A stretch of 64,000 nucleotides of DNA, taken from contig NC_132979.1 of assembly GCF_047496725.1 (NCBI RefSeq), forward strand, positions 11,883,001 through 11,947,000, written 5' to 3'. A model generated the notes under the pieces. That model saw only the letters and a program-made list of their open reading frames with translations, was not told the DNA's origin and made no database searches. The stretch comes from Anoplolepis gracilipes. Its lineage: Eukaryota > Arthropoda > Insecta > Hymenoptera > Formicidae. The translations under genes were made by a program, and so were the position numbers. Below are positions 36,270 through 48,214 of this stretch, in pieces. Every line of letters starts with the position of its first letter. Position 1 is the first letter of the stretch.

Positions 36270-36770
36270 AATTAATAGTAAAGGAAAAATGGTGAGAGTA
36301 ATTTTTTTGGATTTTAAACGAGTATTTGAAACAATTGATAAAGAAAGATTAATAGAGAAATTATATCAATACGAAATTAAAGGAATGCTTTTAGAACAAT
36401 TAAAATCATATCTAAATAATAGAACACAGTAGGATTCAACAATAAATGATCTAAATTAATTTCCATTGAATTAAGGTGCTACAGAAATCTGTATTAGCAG
36501 CTTTATTATTCATTGTATACATATGTAAATAATATAATTAACGTCCAGAAGGATGTATAAAAATGTTCATAGAAGATACATTAACATGTAACTAAAAAAT
36601 GTGCGGAGTTGGAGAATAAAATAAAATAATATTTTTTCTAAAGAAAAATGGATGAATATATCTTAAGTTAAAAATGAATGCAAGAAAAACGAAATATATG
36701 ATAGTCAGGAATATAAGGAAAGAAATAAAAGAAAATATTGCGTTGAAATGTTTGTATGAAACTAACAACG
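36270..36770 (+). pseudogene. Jockey/CR1-like LINE reverse transcriptase fragment
   Basis: It starts with IFLDFKRVFETIDKERLIEK, the conserved DFxxAFD-type block of non-LTR reverse transcriptases, then LLEQLKSYLNNRTQ. A weakened FxDDT box (MFIEDT) follows, then KWMN and a C-terminal piece with KTKYMIV in other frames. Several stops and shifts and no flanking domains: an old 5'- and 3'-truncated relic. It lies between receptor copy 0 and the Penelope-like element. Confidence 0.8.
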
Positions 36771-36839
36771 AAAGATGTGTTGCCCTCCGATTTTAATGCG
36801 CTTTGAATATGTTGTAGTTTAGGTCAAAATAGGGGACAC

Positions 36840-38260
36840 GTATTTTTTGTACGTGCCTATACGGCCGTTAAGAGGGCCGTTCATACACCGTTGTATGACT
36901 TGGCATGTTTCTTACATAATTTAATGAAAAAAAGTTTTCCTTTTCCATTTAGCCACGTTGACAATAGCTTTGAATTTGTACACAAAATTTCTGATATAGA
37001 TGTCCCTCATGATCACTCACTTATTTCTTTGGACGTTGTATCTTTGTTCATGAATATTCCTATTCACCTTGCTTTGGAAAGTGTTTCCAATAGATAGCAC
37101 TTTTTAGAGGATAATTGTCAGCTACCGAGATCAGAATTCATAAACGGTGTTACAATGATTCTTAACTCTACTTTCTTTATGTTTAATAATTCGATATACC
37201 GCCAAACATATGGTACCCCTATGGGTTCCCCATTGTCTCCGATAATAGCGGATATAATGCTGCAAGATTTAGAGACCAGAGCCATACAATCTTTGAATTT
37301 TACTCCTCCATTCTATTTTAGATACGTGGATGACATCATTTTAGCAGCCCCTGCGAATTTAGTTAACCACACACTCACAATATTTAATTCATTACATCCG
37401 AGATTACAGTTCACGTTAAAATTAGAGAATAACAATAAATTAAATTTTATAGACATCACCCTTATTATTAATAAAGGGAAAATCATTACAGATTGATACC
37501 ATAAAAGTACATATTCGGGGAGGTATCTCAATTTTTTTTCCCAACATCCGTTTTGCCAAAAAAAAGGAACAATTATCGGTCTTGTTGACAGGGCGTTCCT
37601 ACTATCACATCCTATGTTTCTCCAAAAAAATATACATAACATTATTAATATATTACTTGACAATGGTTACCCAAAAAAATTAATTTTCAACACAATAAAC
37701 CAGCGGTTAAAATTTCTCCACAATAAAGCCTCATCAAAAATTACTAACACTAAAAAACATAAAGAAGAAAGAAATGTTTCGTATTTTTCCGTTCCATACC
37801 TATCGGGTCTAGCAGATAATCTCAATACTTATATTAAAGGTTAGGTCGTTTTATTTTATAGTATTAACAAACTCAACAGATTTATCAGAGTTCATAAAGA
37901 TACCATTCGTAAATTCAACAATACCAATGTCGTCTATAAAATAGAATGCAATGACTGCAGTGCATCTTATGTGGGGCAAACGGGGAGAAAATTATAGACT
38001 AGAATTGTAGAACACCGGAAGCATTTTAATAAAAACACAGCCTATAAGTCTGTCATCACGAACCACAGGTTAAATAATAATCATGACTTTAAATGGAAAG
38101 ACGTTATTATTCTTGACACCGAATCATATTATAATAAACGATTGATTTCTGAAATGATACATATTAAAAAACAAGAGAACAGTTTAAATTTGCAAACCGA
38201 CACAGAAAACCTGCCTGACATGTATAATGTTATTCATAAAATTCCGAACAATTGATTTTT
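36840..38260 (+). pseudogene. Penelope-like element: reverse transcriptase plus GIY-YIG endonuclease
   Basis: The RT part: TPLYDLACFLHNLMK, then SLDVVSLFMNIPI, a stop near 37097, then TYGTPMGSPLSPIIADIML and the catalytic FRYVDDII (YVDD at 37323-37334), then NFIDI, a stop at 37496, and SGRYLNFFSQHPF-type sequence to 37844. After another stop, the endonuclease domain follows: VYKIECNDCSASYVGQTGR (the CxxC-containing GIY-YIG form typical of Penelope elements, 37930-37990), a TAG at 37996, then VEHRKHF and a C-terminal YNKRLISEMIHIKK. RT followed by GIY-YIG is diagnostic of the Penelope class. The 5' part is missing. Confidence 0.9.
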
Positions 38261-38816
38261 ATATATATAAGAAAGATGAAACATAGAACGAACATTGTTG
38301 TTTTCTGTTTCGAGTCGATACCATATTAACATAAAAATTAAGGAGTTCGTTTGCCACCTACAGTACGCTAAGATGCCGGTTGATTTACAACAATTGTAAG
38401 CAGATTTTATTTTTATTCAATTTTAAATAATTAATATTAACTATATTCGGATTTTACTTTTTATTTAATATGTTTAATTGTTTTATTTAATCAATTTTTA
38501 TAATGTAAAAAATTCTTAATGATTAAAACTTAAAGTTGTTAATAGGATTAACTTATTCATAATTATAATGGAATTGAATTTCGAATCTCTGCTTTCAGAT
38601 ATTAGAATTTTCAAAAATATGACAATTATATGAGACACAATATTGGTCCTCCTGACAATCGAATTAGAGAGGGCCAATGTACTATTTGGAAAATGTTATC
38701 TATTTTTATATTCCCGTCTGCGTGCGTTCATTGCGACTCCGCTTTTTTCTAACATATTACGCTAAACTTTTAATCTATGTTTAATGTTCGTTTTTTTAAT
38801 ATATCATGTATAATTA

Positions 38817-39136
38817 TGTTGAAACGTAAGGACGGCTTGTGGAGGACGACCGATAAAACAAAACGGCTGTTAGTCCGTTGTAATATCTATTTATTATAAT
38901 GTGCGAGTATTATATTAACTCGAGTATAGGTAATACTTATAAAAGCGCACACACTCTGCTGTAGAAAAAGAAAAAAACTAATAATAATAAAGTCGGTAGT
39001 AAGCAATTAATAAAAAGAAACTAGATAGAGAACAAACTCGTATATAGATGGCAGTCCTGATTGTGTGTTTGAGAATGCATCGCGTGTAGCCCATACGCGA
39101 TGACTAAAATACGCGTTTGAATTTGAATCTCTAACA
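38817..39136. repeat. Possible solo LTR (320 bp) inside Penelope 3' sequence
   Basis: It begins TGTTGAAACG and ends TCTCTAACA, with a TATAAAAG box near 38938 and AATAATAAAG downstream. The flanks (AATTA and ATTTA) are only a mismatched 5-bp duplication. The size and TGTTG...AACA ends would suit a Copia-type LTR. Confidence 0.45.
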
Positions 39137-39151
39137 ATTTAAGTAATTTTT

Positions 39152-39191
39152 GCGCTGAAGAAGACTCGAATAATCGAGTCAAAATGTCCGC
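39152..39191 (+). ncRNA. Hammerhead-ribozyme-like relic of a Penelope element
   Basis: Order: GCG, CTGAAGA (39155-39161), a 7-bp hairpin GACTCGA/TCGAGTC with an ATAA loop, AAAATGTC, then CGC pairing with the first GCG. This matches the helix I / CUGANGA / helix II / GAAA / UH plan reported for Penelope-like elements. The GAAA box reads AAAA and there is one extra base before helix II, so it is probably inactive. Confidence 0.5.
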
Positions 39192-39823
39192 CATATTTTA
39201 TTCTATTTAAATTATTTTAAACTGTTTTGATCACATGTCTTCATTTATTAATTTCCTTTATTATATTATTCTGACAATGTTATACAATTACTATGTTTGA
39301 TTTAATTACATCTCGTTTATCGCAAAATTGACGTCATTATAGAAACCTTTTATTCAAGATCCTTTAAGCCTTTTTTAATAATTTTCCAATTTAAACACCA
39401 CAGTGATTATATGATAAAAAAAAAGAATAGGAAAAAGAAACAAGTTGTCTACATAGAACAGATAACTTTATATTGATGTATACCAGGTATATTGTATAAA
39501 TTAATTATAGTACTACACTTTAATTATTGTCCGATATTGTTAATAGATATGGGAAAATACAACAAAATAAAATGCAAATACCGTAAAATCGAGTATATGC
39601 AAGAATTATTGTATCAATATGTATTATTAATATTATAATATAATCTGATTAACATAATATTATAATTAATAAAACAAACAATTTAATATAATAGTAAATG
39701 TATTAAAAATATAACAAAAGTAAAAGCAATATTTTTACTATTTAACAATATCTTCAATCGACATTATCAATTCACAAAAATTTATTCCACTATGTAATGA
39801 TACGCATATAAAAGAATTACAAT

Positions 39824-40186
39824 TTAATTTATTTCTGCATTTCTGATAACATCTACTGAGCTAAGTGTCGCATCTTCTGTGCTGTTTCTCAAAGACACAA
39901 TATTATTGAGACAAAACTTAAAGTTTGGTCTATCATTCGCCACATTCCAACAATGCTGCATCAATTCGTACAATATCGGTGGACAGTTGAGAGGTTTCGG
40001 CAATTTGCCTTTCGAGCGCACATACTCTAATACTTGGTCATTACTTTTGGCGGGATAAGGCTGCTCACCCAATGACATAATTTCCCACATTACAACTCCG
40101 AATGCCCAAACATCGCTTTGTAAAGTAAATATTCCGACCACTAAAGATTCTGATGCCATCCAGCAAACAGGAAGTAAACCTCCTTT
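39824..40186 (-). pseudogene. Copy A exon 9: kinase C-lobe
   Basis: It follows acceptor TTTTAG at 40187. It reads WMASESLVVGIFTLQSDVWA, then FGVVMWEIMSLGEQPYPAKS, then LMQHCWN, to a stop at 39824. The exon is open throughout and codes the activation-loop end and C-lobe of a ROS1/sevenless kinase. Two invariant positions differ: VRWMAPE is VCWMASE here. A 3-base deletion at the start is in frame. Confidence 0.9.
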
Positions 40187-40433
40187 CTAAAATATAATTT
40201 TAGCATAATAAATCTTTTGCCAAAAGCATCCACATATTTTTAAAACTAGAAATATGTGCAGTTAAAGTTAAGTTATTTTTTCTACATATACTATACTAAT
40301 AAAAATAGTTTTTTTTTAAATCAATTTACAAATGTATAATATTATTACAATGTAAAAATAGAAAACAAAGTTTTATTTTCTCTTAAGTGTCTATAAGTGT
40401 ATTACTTTATTTATTAAATAATTGTATATTTAC

Positions 40434-40901
40434 TTTGCGGTAATACTGATCCTTGTAAATATCTCTAGCTAGTCCGAAATCGTCAATTTTCACAATACGA
40501 TTTTCGCGATTTCTCGATGTTATTAAACAATTTCGACACGCAAGATCTCTATGCACAAAGTGCAATTTTTCTAAGTAGCAACATCCTCGCGCAACATCTT
40601 CACACATGGCGAGTAAATCTTGCAGACGCAAAGCTTGCGAATCTAACGGATCCAATGTTCGACTCTCTCTTAAATATTCGAGTAAATCAGTTTCCATTAA
40701 TTCTAATATGAGCCATGGTGAATCCACGTCCATACAAATTCCCAACAATCTTAGAACATGCGGATGGCGAGAATGACTCATAAACTTAGCTTCTCGAAAA
40801 AATTCCGTTATCTGTTGCGAGGAAGCATTGCTGCGTAGCATCTTTATTGTGACAGGCATTGGGCCCGGCTCTTCTAAATCCTTGACAGTTCCTTAAAAAA
40901 C
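40434..40901 (-). pseudogene. Copy A exon 8: kinase N-lobe and catalytic loop
   Basis: Bounded by TTGCAG and AAA|GTAAAT. It contains the ATP-lysine (VTIKML), HRDLACRN catalytic loop and KIDDFGLARDIYKDQYYRK activation segment, the DIYKxxYYRK form being typical of sevenless/ROS1 and insulin-receptor relatives. The second codon after the acceptor is followed by TAA where copy B has CAA, so the frame is stopped at about 40894. The Gly before DFG is Asp. Confidence 0.9.
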
Positions 40902-41100
40902 CTGCAAGATATTTTATAGTCAATACAAGTCGATAACATACACGTTAAAAATAAATTTAAATTATTAAACTGCTTACAAAAAATTTGAACTTTGAAATTG
41001 TTTTTATTAAAAAATGTGTATTTATTTTAAAATTTTCTGATTAAAAAATTAGCAAAAGTCTTTAAGAATACATTTAAGCCATAAAAAATGATTTTTTTAC

Positions 41101-41460
41101 CTTTCCAAACGCACCACTACTTACAAGCTTTGTTAGAGTAATTTGCTTTCTTTCGATTATGGTTAATGTAAGTTCGTTTCGATTAAATTGAGACTCGCGA
41201 TTGTTGATATTATTATCAGATCATAATGCGTAGAAAATAGTTCTGTTAAATCAATGACATCGCTTGAATTACTCCAGTCTCTAAAGTCGTAAACGTTTTC
41301 AGCCCGCACGTTAAATTGATATTTCTGATTCATCTCTTTTGTAGTACCAGTAATTTTTTGTTCCATCATAATATAAATTCCAATCTTTTTACTTTCAATC
41401 AAATCCATTTAAACTAATTCAAATAAATTATCAATCTGATTACTCATTTTAAAATTATTT
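41101..41460 (-). pseudogene. Copy A exons 6-7 fused: FN3 end and juxtamembrane, transmembrane helix deleted
   Basis: Reads an FN3 end (MNQKYQFNVRAENVYDFRDW) and DLTELFSTHYDL, then jumps directly to juxtamembrane sequence and the nucleotide loop LVSSGAFGK before donor GTAAAA. Copy B has a 20-residue hydrophobic helix, an intron and more juxtamembrane sequence at this point. A genomic deletion has removed them. The glycine loop reads SSGAFG instead of GSGAFG. Confidence 0.8.
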
Positions 41461-41929
41461 TTGACAATTAAACGTTGCAATCTATACACGTCAATTGTGA
41501 ATCTGTGCTCGCAAAGGTTTCCAATTTAACTGGTACAAGTCCTAGTAGCAAAACTTGTATATATTTTATTTTTATGTAATAAAGGAGATGTTTCAAGTGC
41601 TCTTGGAATGCTTACTTAACGAGACTACAAAGTTTCATGTACCTATTAAATCAGAAACATGTGCCAGCTCAGGATTGAAGGACAGGATGATTTTGTATCA
41701 ATTAGGAAGCTTTAATTGTTAAAGATAACTACAAATTTAGTAATATCAATTTCGCTTGCAAAAATATGCAGGCTGAAAACGCTTATGGCATTAGAGTAAA
41801 TTAAGCAAAGTAATTAAAAGATTTTGTATTATATACATATTCTTACTTAAAAGTTTTTACTTAAATTCTTAATTCAAAAAATTTATGAAAAATAAATACA
41901 TGATTACATAATACATTTATTTATGTTAC

Positions 41930-43386
41930 CATGTGTTTTAAAAGTAAATTCTCCATCAGACGGCCATATAAATTCTTCCTCGTAATTGCAATATCTCAGG
42001 ATCAAACGGAATTCATATAAAGTTCCTGGCAGTAAATTTTCTATATAGTATTCTACTCTATAATTATTTGTCTCAGTATTGTTTGCAATTTCCCATAATT
42101 GCATTTGATTTTGTTTGTACTTCAGTGTGTAATGGGTTATATTATCGCTGAGATTCCACGAGTTATTTAATCTATTTATACTAAACCCGCTCAGAGTTAA
42201 ATTATTTGGTTCCGGAAATGCGTAGACATTTTTTATTAAACTGTCAGTGAATAAATTGCTGAAATTAACTGGATATATTCGGAAAAATGCCAAGTATTCC
42301 TGTCGTGGAACCAGTTGATGATTTAACATGAAAAACTTGCCATCTGTCGTACGTTCAGATTGATTGATAAGGCGAATGTCGTACTCTTTTTGAGTAATTG
42401 TTTTTCGAGTGCCATTTGGAAAAAGATGTGACATCCAATGCACCTCGTAGGTCACTGCCACGCAGTTAATGTTCTTGAGTGGCATCCAATAGACTACCGC
42501 CAGAGTAGGCATTAGAACTTGAACTGTCACATTTTCCGGCGCATTGAGCTTGCCAGGGGTAGTTTTTAGAATTATATCCTCCCCGAATTGCAACTTCATC
42601 GATAACTTGTCGACATATAAATTACTTAATGCAAATTTCAATATGTACGTTGTGAATGGAGTTAAATTTTGTATTTCGTAAAGCCGTTTGTGCGTTTTCA
42701 CGTAGAATTCGTCAAATTCGTCAGGGTCATTGTTCAAACAAGTTTGATATCTCACGGAGATGATATACATAGTGGTGGCTAAATTGTATTTCTTAAGTCC
42801 GTCAATGGGGATTGATTGGATGTTTAGAACGATGCTGTAGTTTGTAGTTGTCGCCTTTTCTTTTAAAAAATTAATAACTAAATTGAAATTCTTTTATGTC
42901 AGGTACTAGACATTTTGTCGGGGGATATGTTTGTAAAGAATTACTCAAAGCTATAACATTATTCACGCTTTTATCCAAATTATCTACTTTTTGAACATAT
43001 TTTATTCCGTTTTCTTTGCTGTCGAGAAGTGCATATTTTTTCTTTAAAATGTAGATTACTTTAGTCCTGTAATCATACAAGTAAAGATTTATCTTGTCAA
43101 TCGTTAAACGTGAGAAACATATTTCATTGTTTTGAACCAGGTTGCAGCTACAACCATAGATGTCTGTTGCAATTAAGTAATTTTCCAATTCTTGACATAT
43201 CCAATACATTAATGGTTTGTCAATATTCGTGTAATCAACCTGCATGAAGGTTGCTTTTTCAATTGTTTTTTATACGAGCAAGAACATGAATTATTCTTCC
43301 AAAAAGGTTTAATATTTTTTCCATTTAAATCCAATTGCACTGCTTCATGATTAAATGATGAACTAAATTCTCTTCAGTAAAGATAT
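41930..43386 (-). pseudogene. Copy A exon 5: beta-propeller end and FN3 domains
   Basis: The acceptor is TTTCCAG at 43387. A TGA occurs at the fourth to fifth codon (Trp in copy B), with a frameshift before MQVDYTNIDKPLMYW and a 2-base loss near 42888 that shifts the frame again. The rest (42770-41930) is a long open run of FN3 sequence (LYEIQNLTPFTTYILKFAL, then GKLNAPENVTVQVLMPTLAV, then NLLPGTLYEFRLILRYC). It ends CATG|GTAACA. Confidence 0.85.
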
Positions 43387-43782
43387 CTGGAAAAAAAGCG
43401 TATTATTCTCTAATTATAAAACATTATTTTAACCGTATATCGCACACGCATGCACAAAATCTATGCGATTATTTAAAATTTTTGTAATTCTACGTCAGTT
43501 TATGATTCTATAATATATGATCTTTAATAAAAGTCATACCACATTAATAGAAAATTATGAAACAAATTTGTAACACATTTGCGACGTTACTGTACGAAAT
43601 GATGAAACACGCTTGTTTTTTGTTACAACTTTCTTTGGCTACCAGTAGAGACACGCTAATGTTAGTAAATATAATGTTTTGTAAAATCGGTAGTCGTGCG
43701 TGTAAAATTATTTATTTAGTCATACGTCGCAAACTTGTTAAAAGAAACAGTTATTTTTTTAGATAAATGAAATTTAATGTAC

Positions 43783-44458
43783 CCTGTAGAAGGCAGCACA
43801 TTTAAAAATGAAACCATATGATCTATTTGCAGAATAGTATTGTTTTTGACTATTCCAGTTTGCCATAATGCTAAGTCTAGCTTTATAATCTTCTCGATTT
43901 ATTTGTGTTTGTTTATGTAATCATATTCCGTCCAATAAAGATTTCTTGCCACTCAATCTATGCGGAGATTATACGTAAAAGGATGGACATCAGTTATTTT
44001 TGTACAATTATTTACTTCGATTGCATTTAGATCAAAATCACATGTCATTAGTTCTGTGTTATAATTGATCCAATAAATCTTACAATCCAGTTCTAAGTAA
44101 GCGACTTCTCTAGTTAAGCATTTTATAAGTGGAAAGCTGATTTGCAAATCCGCATGCAATACTTTCAGCACATCATACTCTGGGACGATAAATAATAGAG
44201 GTACCGGATTCTCATGTGTCGTGGACACATTGATGATATTTGTGTAAAGACCGGCACCAACTTCATTATGCGCTTGTACTTTAAAGTAGTACATCGTATC
44301 AGGCGTTAAATTGTACATTTTGTATTGCAATATGTGCTGTGTAGCTAAAATATTAGCGACATGTATAATTTTCGTTTGGTTCTTGGTAAACTAACACTCG
44401 ACCATGTATTTTTGTATCACTCCATTTGTAAATTCAGGTTTGTTCCATCTATGAAGAA
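43783..44458 (-). pseudogene. Copy A exon 4: FN3 and YWTD propeller start
   Basis: Starts after TTCATAG with WNKPEFTNGVIQKYMVE, then a TAG near 44390. It continues TPDTMYYFKVQAHNEVGAGL and propeller strands (YLELDCKIYWINYN, then VARNLYW) with a TGA at 43953-43955 where copy B has Trp. The sequence after 43950 is more diverged. Confidence 0.85.
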
Positions 44459-45436
44459 AAAAGCTATTTTAGTTTATTCTTTTTATTTTTAGTGAATTTC
44501 TGACATAATTAGAGACAAACAAAATTGTTTTTCTATACATATATACGAATACAAGTAACAACTTAAAAATGTTTTACCTGAATGTCACAGAAATATTTTT
44601 CTCGTTTAATTTATTGCCAAAATCTACGAATGCCCTGGGAAATGTTGGCTCGCTTGGAAATATGTCTACAAATTTTAGAATTTTGTGTAATTATATAAAA
44701 GAATTGAAAGTATATATATAATTAAATCTTGGTAAAGATTTCAAAATTTTATTTAGTGTATTATAATTACATATAAGAATTCTAATTTCAATAATTAAAA
44801 AAAATGTAGTGGAAAAATTTCTTGAAATATAACTAAAAAATTATATTATATAATAAGTAAGTTCTAATGACAATCATTTTTTTAAATAAAGAAAAGAAAT
44901 GAAAACATAAGTATGATAAAAATTAACCAATAGCTACAGTAATGATTTTCAAAATAATTGAATAATATAAAAATATGATTTTTTATTTTAAGACTTAGAA
45001 ACACAATTAATAATTCAGCAAGAAGAAAAAATCTTATTCTAAAATAAAACTTTTGCAGCGAAAACAAATTATGTAATGATAGATAGAACTTTTTCAATGG
45101 TTATAGTGCTTTCATCAGTTCTTGTAATTTTATTAATTATTGAAAAAATTTAAAAATATAAAATTTGTGACTGCTTATAAACGACGTAACTAGCAAAATA
45201 ATGACATTAACTTTTTTTCTTCTCTTGATATGAATTTTTTTATTTATATTTTTTATTTTTACTGACGAGATATTTTTTTAATTTAATTTTTATTTCTTGA
45301 GTAAAAAGTTTAAATTATTTTTATACCTTTTTTATAATTCAATTTTATTTTGATAACATTTTATATACAAAGTTTGTTTTCTTATAATTTATCAGTAGAT
45401 TTTAGGAATGTAGACATGTCTGCAATAAACTCTTAC

Positions 45437-45518
45437 CGCTTTCATTTAATATAGTCATGCTGTCAGAAGAGACGTTTGATAACATGTAGTGATCATTAAT
45501 CTCGGAGGCTGAGACATC
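45437..45518 (-). pseudogene. Copy A exon 2
   Basis: DVSASEINDHYMLSNVSSDS..., a short extracellular spacer, bounded by CAGCAG and G|GTAAGA, both intact. Homologous to 62279-62357 and 34922-35003. Confidence 0.8.
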
Positions 45519-46574
45519 CTGCTGAAAAATATACATTATATAGTTTGTAAGTGTTCGTCGAATTGCTTGATAAAAAATACATAAGCGATTAGATCAAAAT
45601 TTATTTCGCAGATAAATATAAATCGATGAAATAATGAAAGTAAAATTCTAAATATGAAAATTAATAAATATGCGACAGATATCTCTTTTTAACATTTTAA
45701 AACAACTATTAGCTTTGTTAGTAAGGCGTCAGAAATTAAGTTAAATTTCAAAATTAAAGTAAATAATTTATATTTAAAACCGCGAACTGTTTTGCTTCAC
45801 TTACGTCGATATGTCCATTATTTGCATTCGTATTATTAGGTGTTCAACAAATTTAGTATTTAACAGATTATGTATTGCAAAATGTGTTTTAAATTAAATA
45901 TTGTATATAATGTTTTGCATAATCTTTAGAAAAATGTAAAAAAGTATGATAAATAAAAAATAGCATAATAAATAAAATACGCATAGCGAGTAACAGCTGT
46001 TGTGCATGTTGATTTCTCTATTGGTCTTAATTGAAGGCCAATTTAAAATTTTACTGCGTCAATCTTTTACTTTGAATTTAGTAGCTGTTTCGTGATGTAA
46101 TTTATTTTAACTCAAAAATTTTGAATTTCCACATCAAATTAATGTGAAATAAAAATTAATTTACTGTATGTTTTATATATAAATTAATAAATACAAATAA
46201 ATATTTAAAGAAATAGAAACATTTCAAAAATTAAAAAAAAATCATGTCTAGCAAAAGTATCACATATGTGTTTAATTTAACAGTGTACCAGAGAATCAAC
46301 GGAATGATTAATTTAAAAATTTATATTAAAAAATTCTTATCTTTACATTTAAATTTTAATATACCGTCTTAATTAAGTTTAATTTTATATTATATAACAC
46401 TGATTTTTAAATGTATAATGCAAAACTAACAAATTGTATATATACTTTTTAATACTGTTAAAACTCTTTAATTATGAATACAGTCATTAATACAAGTAAT
46501 CTGTTATTTGCAATGTATAACATTTAGTTTTATTTGTGTAAAAATCTTTAAGCATAAAGTTAGATCAAAGAAAA

Positions 46575-48076
46575 TGTTACGTCCTGACAGCTCCACGTTT
46601 TTCCTCCCACGAAAATGAAGCAATAATCGCCCGACTAATCATAAAAGGGATCGCGCGACGAAAAATATTTTAAAACATTGAAATCGATGTTCAAAGGAAA
46701 CGACCGGAAAGGATCGATAGTGAGATCCTCTAAATGAATAAATTAACAAACACAGCTGCATAATCCTAAGAAAGAAACAAATAATGCCGCTACGCACTAT
46801 CGGCTCCACGTTTTTACCTTCTATAAAGATAAAGCAATAATTGCCCGACCAGTCATAAGAGGGCCGCGGAATGAAAAAATGTTTTAAACATTGAAATCGA
46901 TGTTCAAAGAAATGACCGAAAAAGACCGAAAGCGAGATCCCCTAAATAAATAATGGATAAAAACAGCTGCATAATCCCAAGAGATAACCAATCAGCAACA
47001 ATCAAAAATAAGGAGGAGAAGGATCTCACCGAACGACAGCTTTTTACACGTCAAAATCTCAAAAATACTCCCGCCCAAATTGTTAACACGCCCTCAAGAT
47101 TTAATATAAAAAGGAAAGACTCGCGCATTACGAACATCCAAAAAAATTTAAAATCAGTTGACAGTACAACATCAGATTCATTCGGCACAGATTTTTCGGT
47201 CGTTCGCTGACTCGAGCAATTCGTCTACACTACGGGAGTTCCGTTTACGTTTTAAAACCTATTAGAGTCAGTGCTCAACAAGACCACCCGCCGAGTAAGA
47301 CCACAACTGGAGCCACAACTACACCAGCAGTTAAAACGCAACCAATCTGCCCAAATAGTAAGTTTAATTTCCTTCTCTTTTGTTTTTTTTCTCTCATCGT
47401 CTCCTTTCCCCTTTATTCAACCTTATTCTTTATTTAAAGTATGCCTAAAATCGCGCCGACCCACCGATTCTCGCGTGCAACTAGACCATAGATCGGACGA
47501 CACGACCGCGTGCGAAATCGCGCCGTAACATACATAACACTGTTCGTAAATCTTTATTATTATTATTTTTTTTTCTTATTATAAACTATTGTACAAATAC
47601 CAACCAGAATAAAATCTTTAGAATCGCACTCGTTCCCCTTCTTTTCTGGTTGATGACCTCCGTACTTTTGTAACACCCGCGATCCACACACACAAACACA
47701 CACACACTCATACAAATAATTTTAAGGCGGATTTGATAATATCAATAAAGTTATATGTATAATGGTAGAGATCAATTGAATAAATGTTAATTTAAAAATT
47801 AAATGATCGGTAAACTTATTTAACTCCCTCACTCCCTCCACGCGAAAGATCACACAAGGTCCCATCCCGCGTAAAAGAGATTCGATTCTCTTACCAAAAA
47901 GGGACCACCGAAAGAGAGCGTTCGCATAACAGAGTAATAACGACACCCGTCGTTTACCTGTTTGCTAACCTGCAGCTCGCTCGACCGAGTCACTCGTCGA
48001 TAAGACTTTTGACATCGGAACAGTTCCTGTTACGCCCTTCCTCTGACCCATCCTTTCTACGGGCCTGGACGTAACA
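46575..48076. mobile_element. Solo LTR (1502 bp) of a large-LTR Gypsy-like family
   Basis: Ends TGTTACGTCC and GGACGTAACA are perfect 10-bp inversions, flanked by AAAA on both sides (46571-46574 and 48077-48080). The related intron in copy C near 53740 lacks it. It holds a TATA box (TATAAAAAGG near 47105), a likely start region with TCAGTTGACAG and AATAAA near 47609. It lies in intron 1 of copy A only 33 bp from exon 1. The ORFs within it look fortuitous. Confidence 0.85.
46590..47015. repeat. About 213-bp diverged tandem repeat inside the solo LTR
   Basis: GCTCCACGTTTTT at 46590 recurs at 46803, followed in both by GCAATAAT, AAACATTGAAATCGATGTTC and CAGCTGCATAATCC at matching spacing. Confidence 0.85.
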
Positions 48077-48109
48077 AAAATGAATAAAAATACTTTCTTG
48101 GAGACTTGT

Positions 48110-48214
48110 CGGAGTTACATCATCCTCCAGATTGCCCGACAAAATCGCAATGATCACTTTCGTTAACATTAACACTTTCAATAAAACACAAAATGTTCTT
48201 AACGTTTTTAACAT
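48110..48214 (-). pseudogene. Copy A exon 1: signal peptide
   Basis: ATG at 48214 begins MLKTLRTFCVLLKVLMLTKV, a basic start then a hydrophobic run typical of a signal peptide, ending in VTP at 48110 in phase 0. The position that is GTAAGT in copy C reads ACAAGT here, so the exon lacks its donor. Confidence 0.8.

Larger units (their letters stand above)
39824..48214 (-). pseudogene. sev-like: sevenless-like receptor tyrosine kinase, copy A (exons 1-9, broken)
   Basis: The most complete copy. Exons, 5' to 3': E1 48110-48214, E2 45437-45518, E3 44578-44665, E4 43783-44458, E5 41930-43386, E6+E7 about 41101-41460, E8 40434-40901, E9 39824-40186. The order is signal peptide, FN3, YWTD beta-propeller, FN3s, kinase, as in the sevenless/ROS1 family, whose Drosophila member directs R7 photoreceptor fate. 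Lesions: donor of E1 is AC instead of GT; TAG and TGA in E4; TGA and frameshifts in E5; TM segment deleted; TAA in E8. A 1.5-kb solo LTR sits in intron 1. Intron-exon structure shows a genomic duplicate, not a retrocopy. Confidence 0.9.

Noticed and set aside
46953..48214. Short ORFs in the 46.6-48.1 kb region
   Set aside because: They lie within a solo LTR; only the piece at 48110-48214 is coding, as receptor exon 1.
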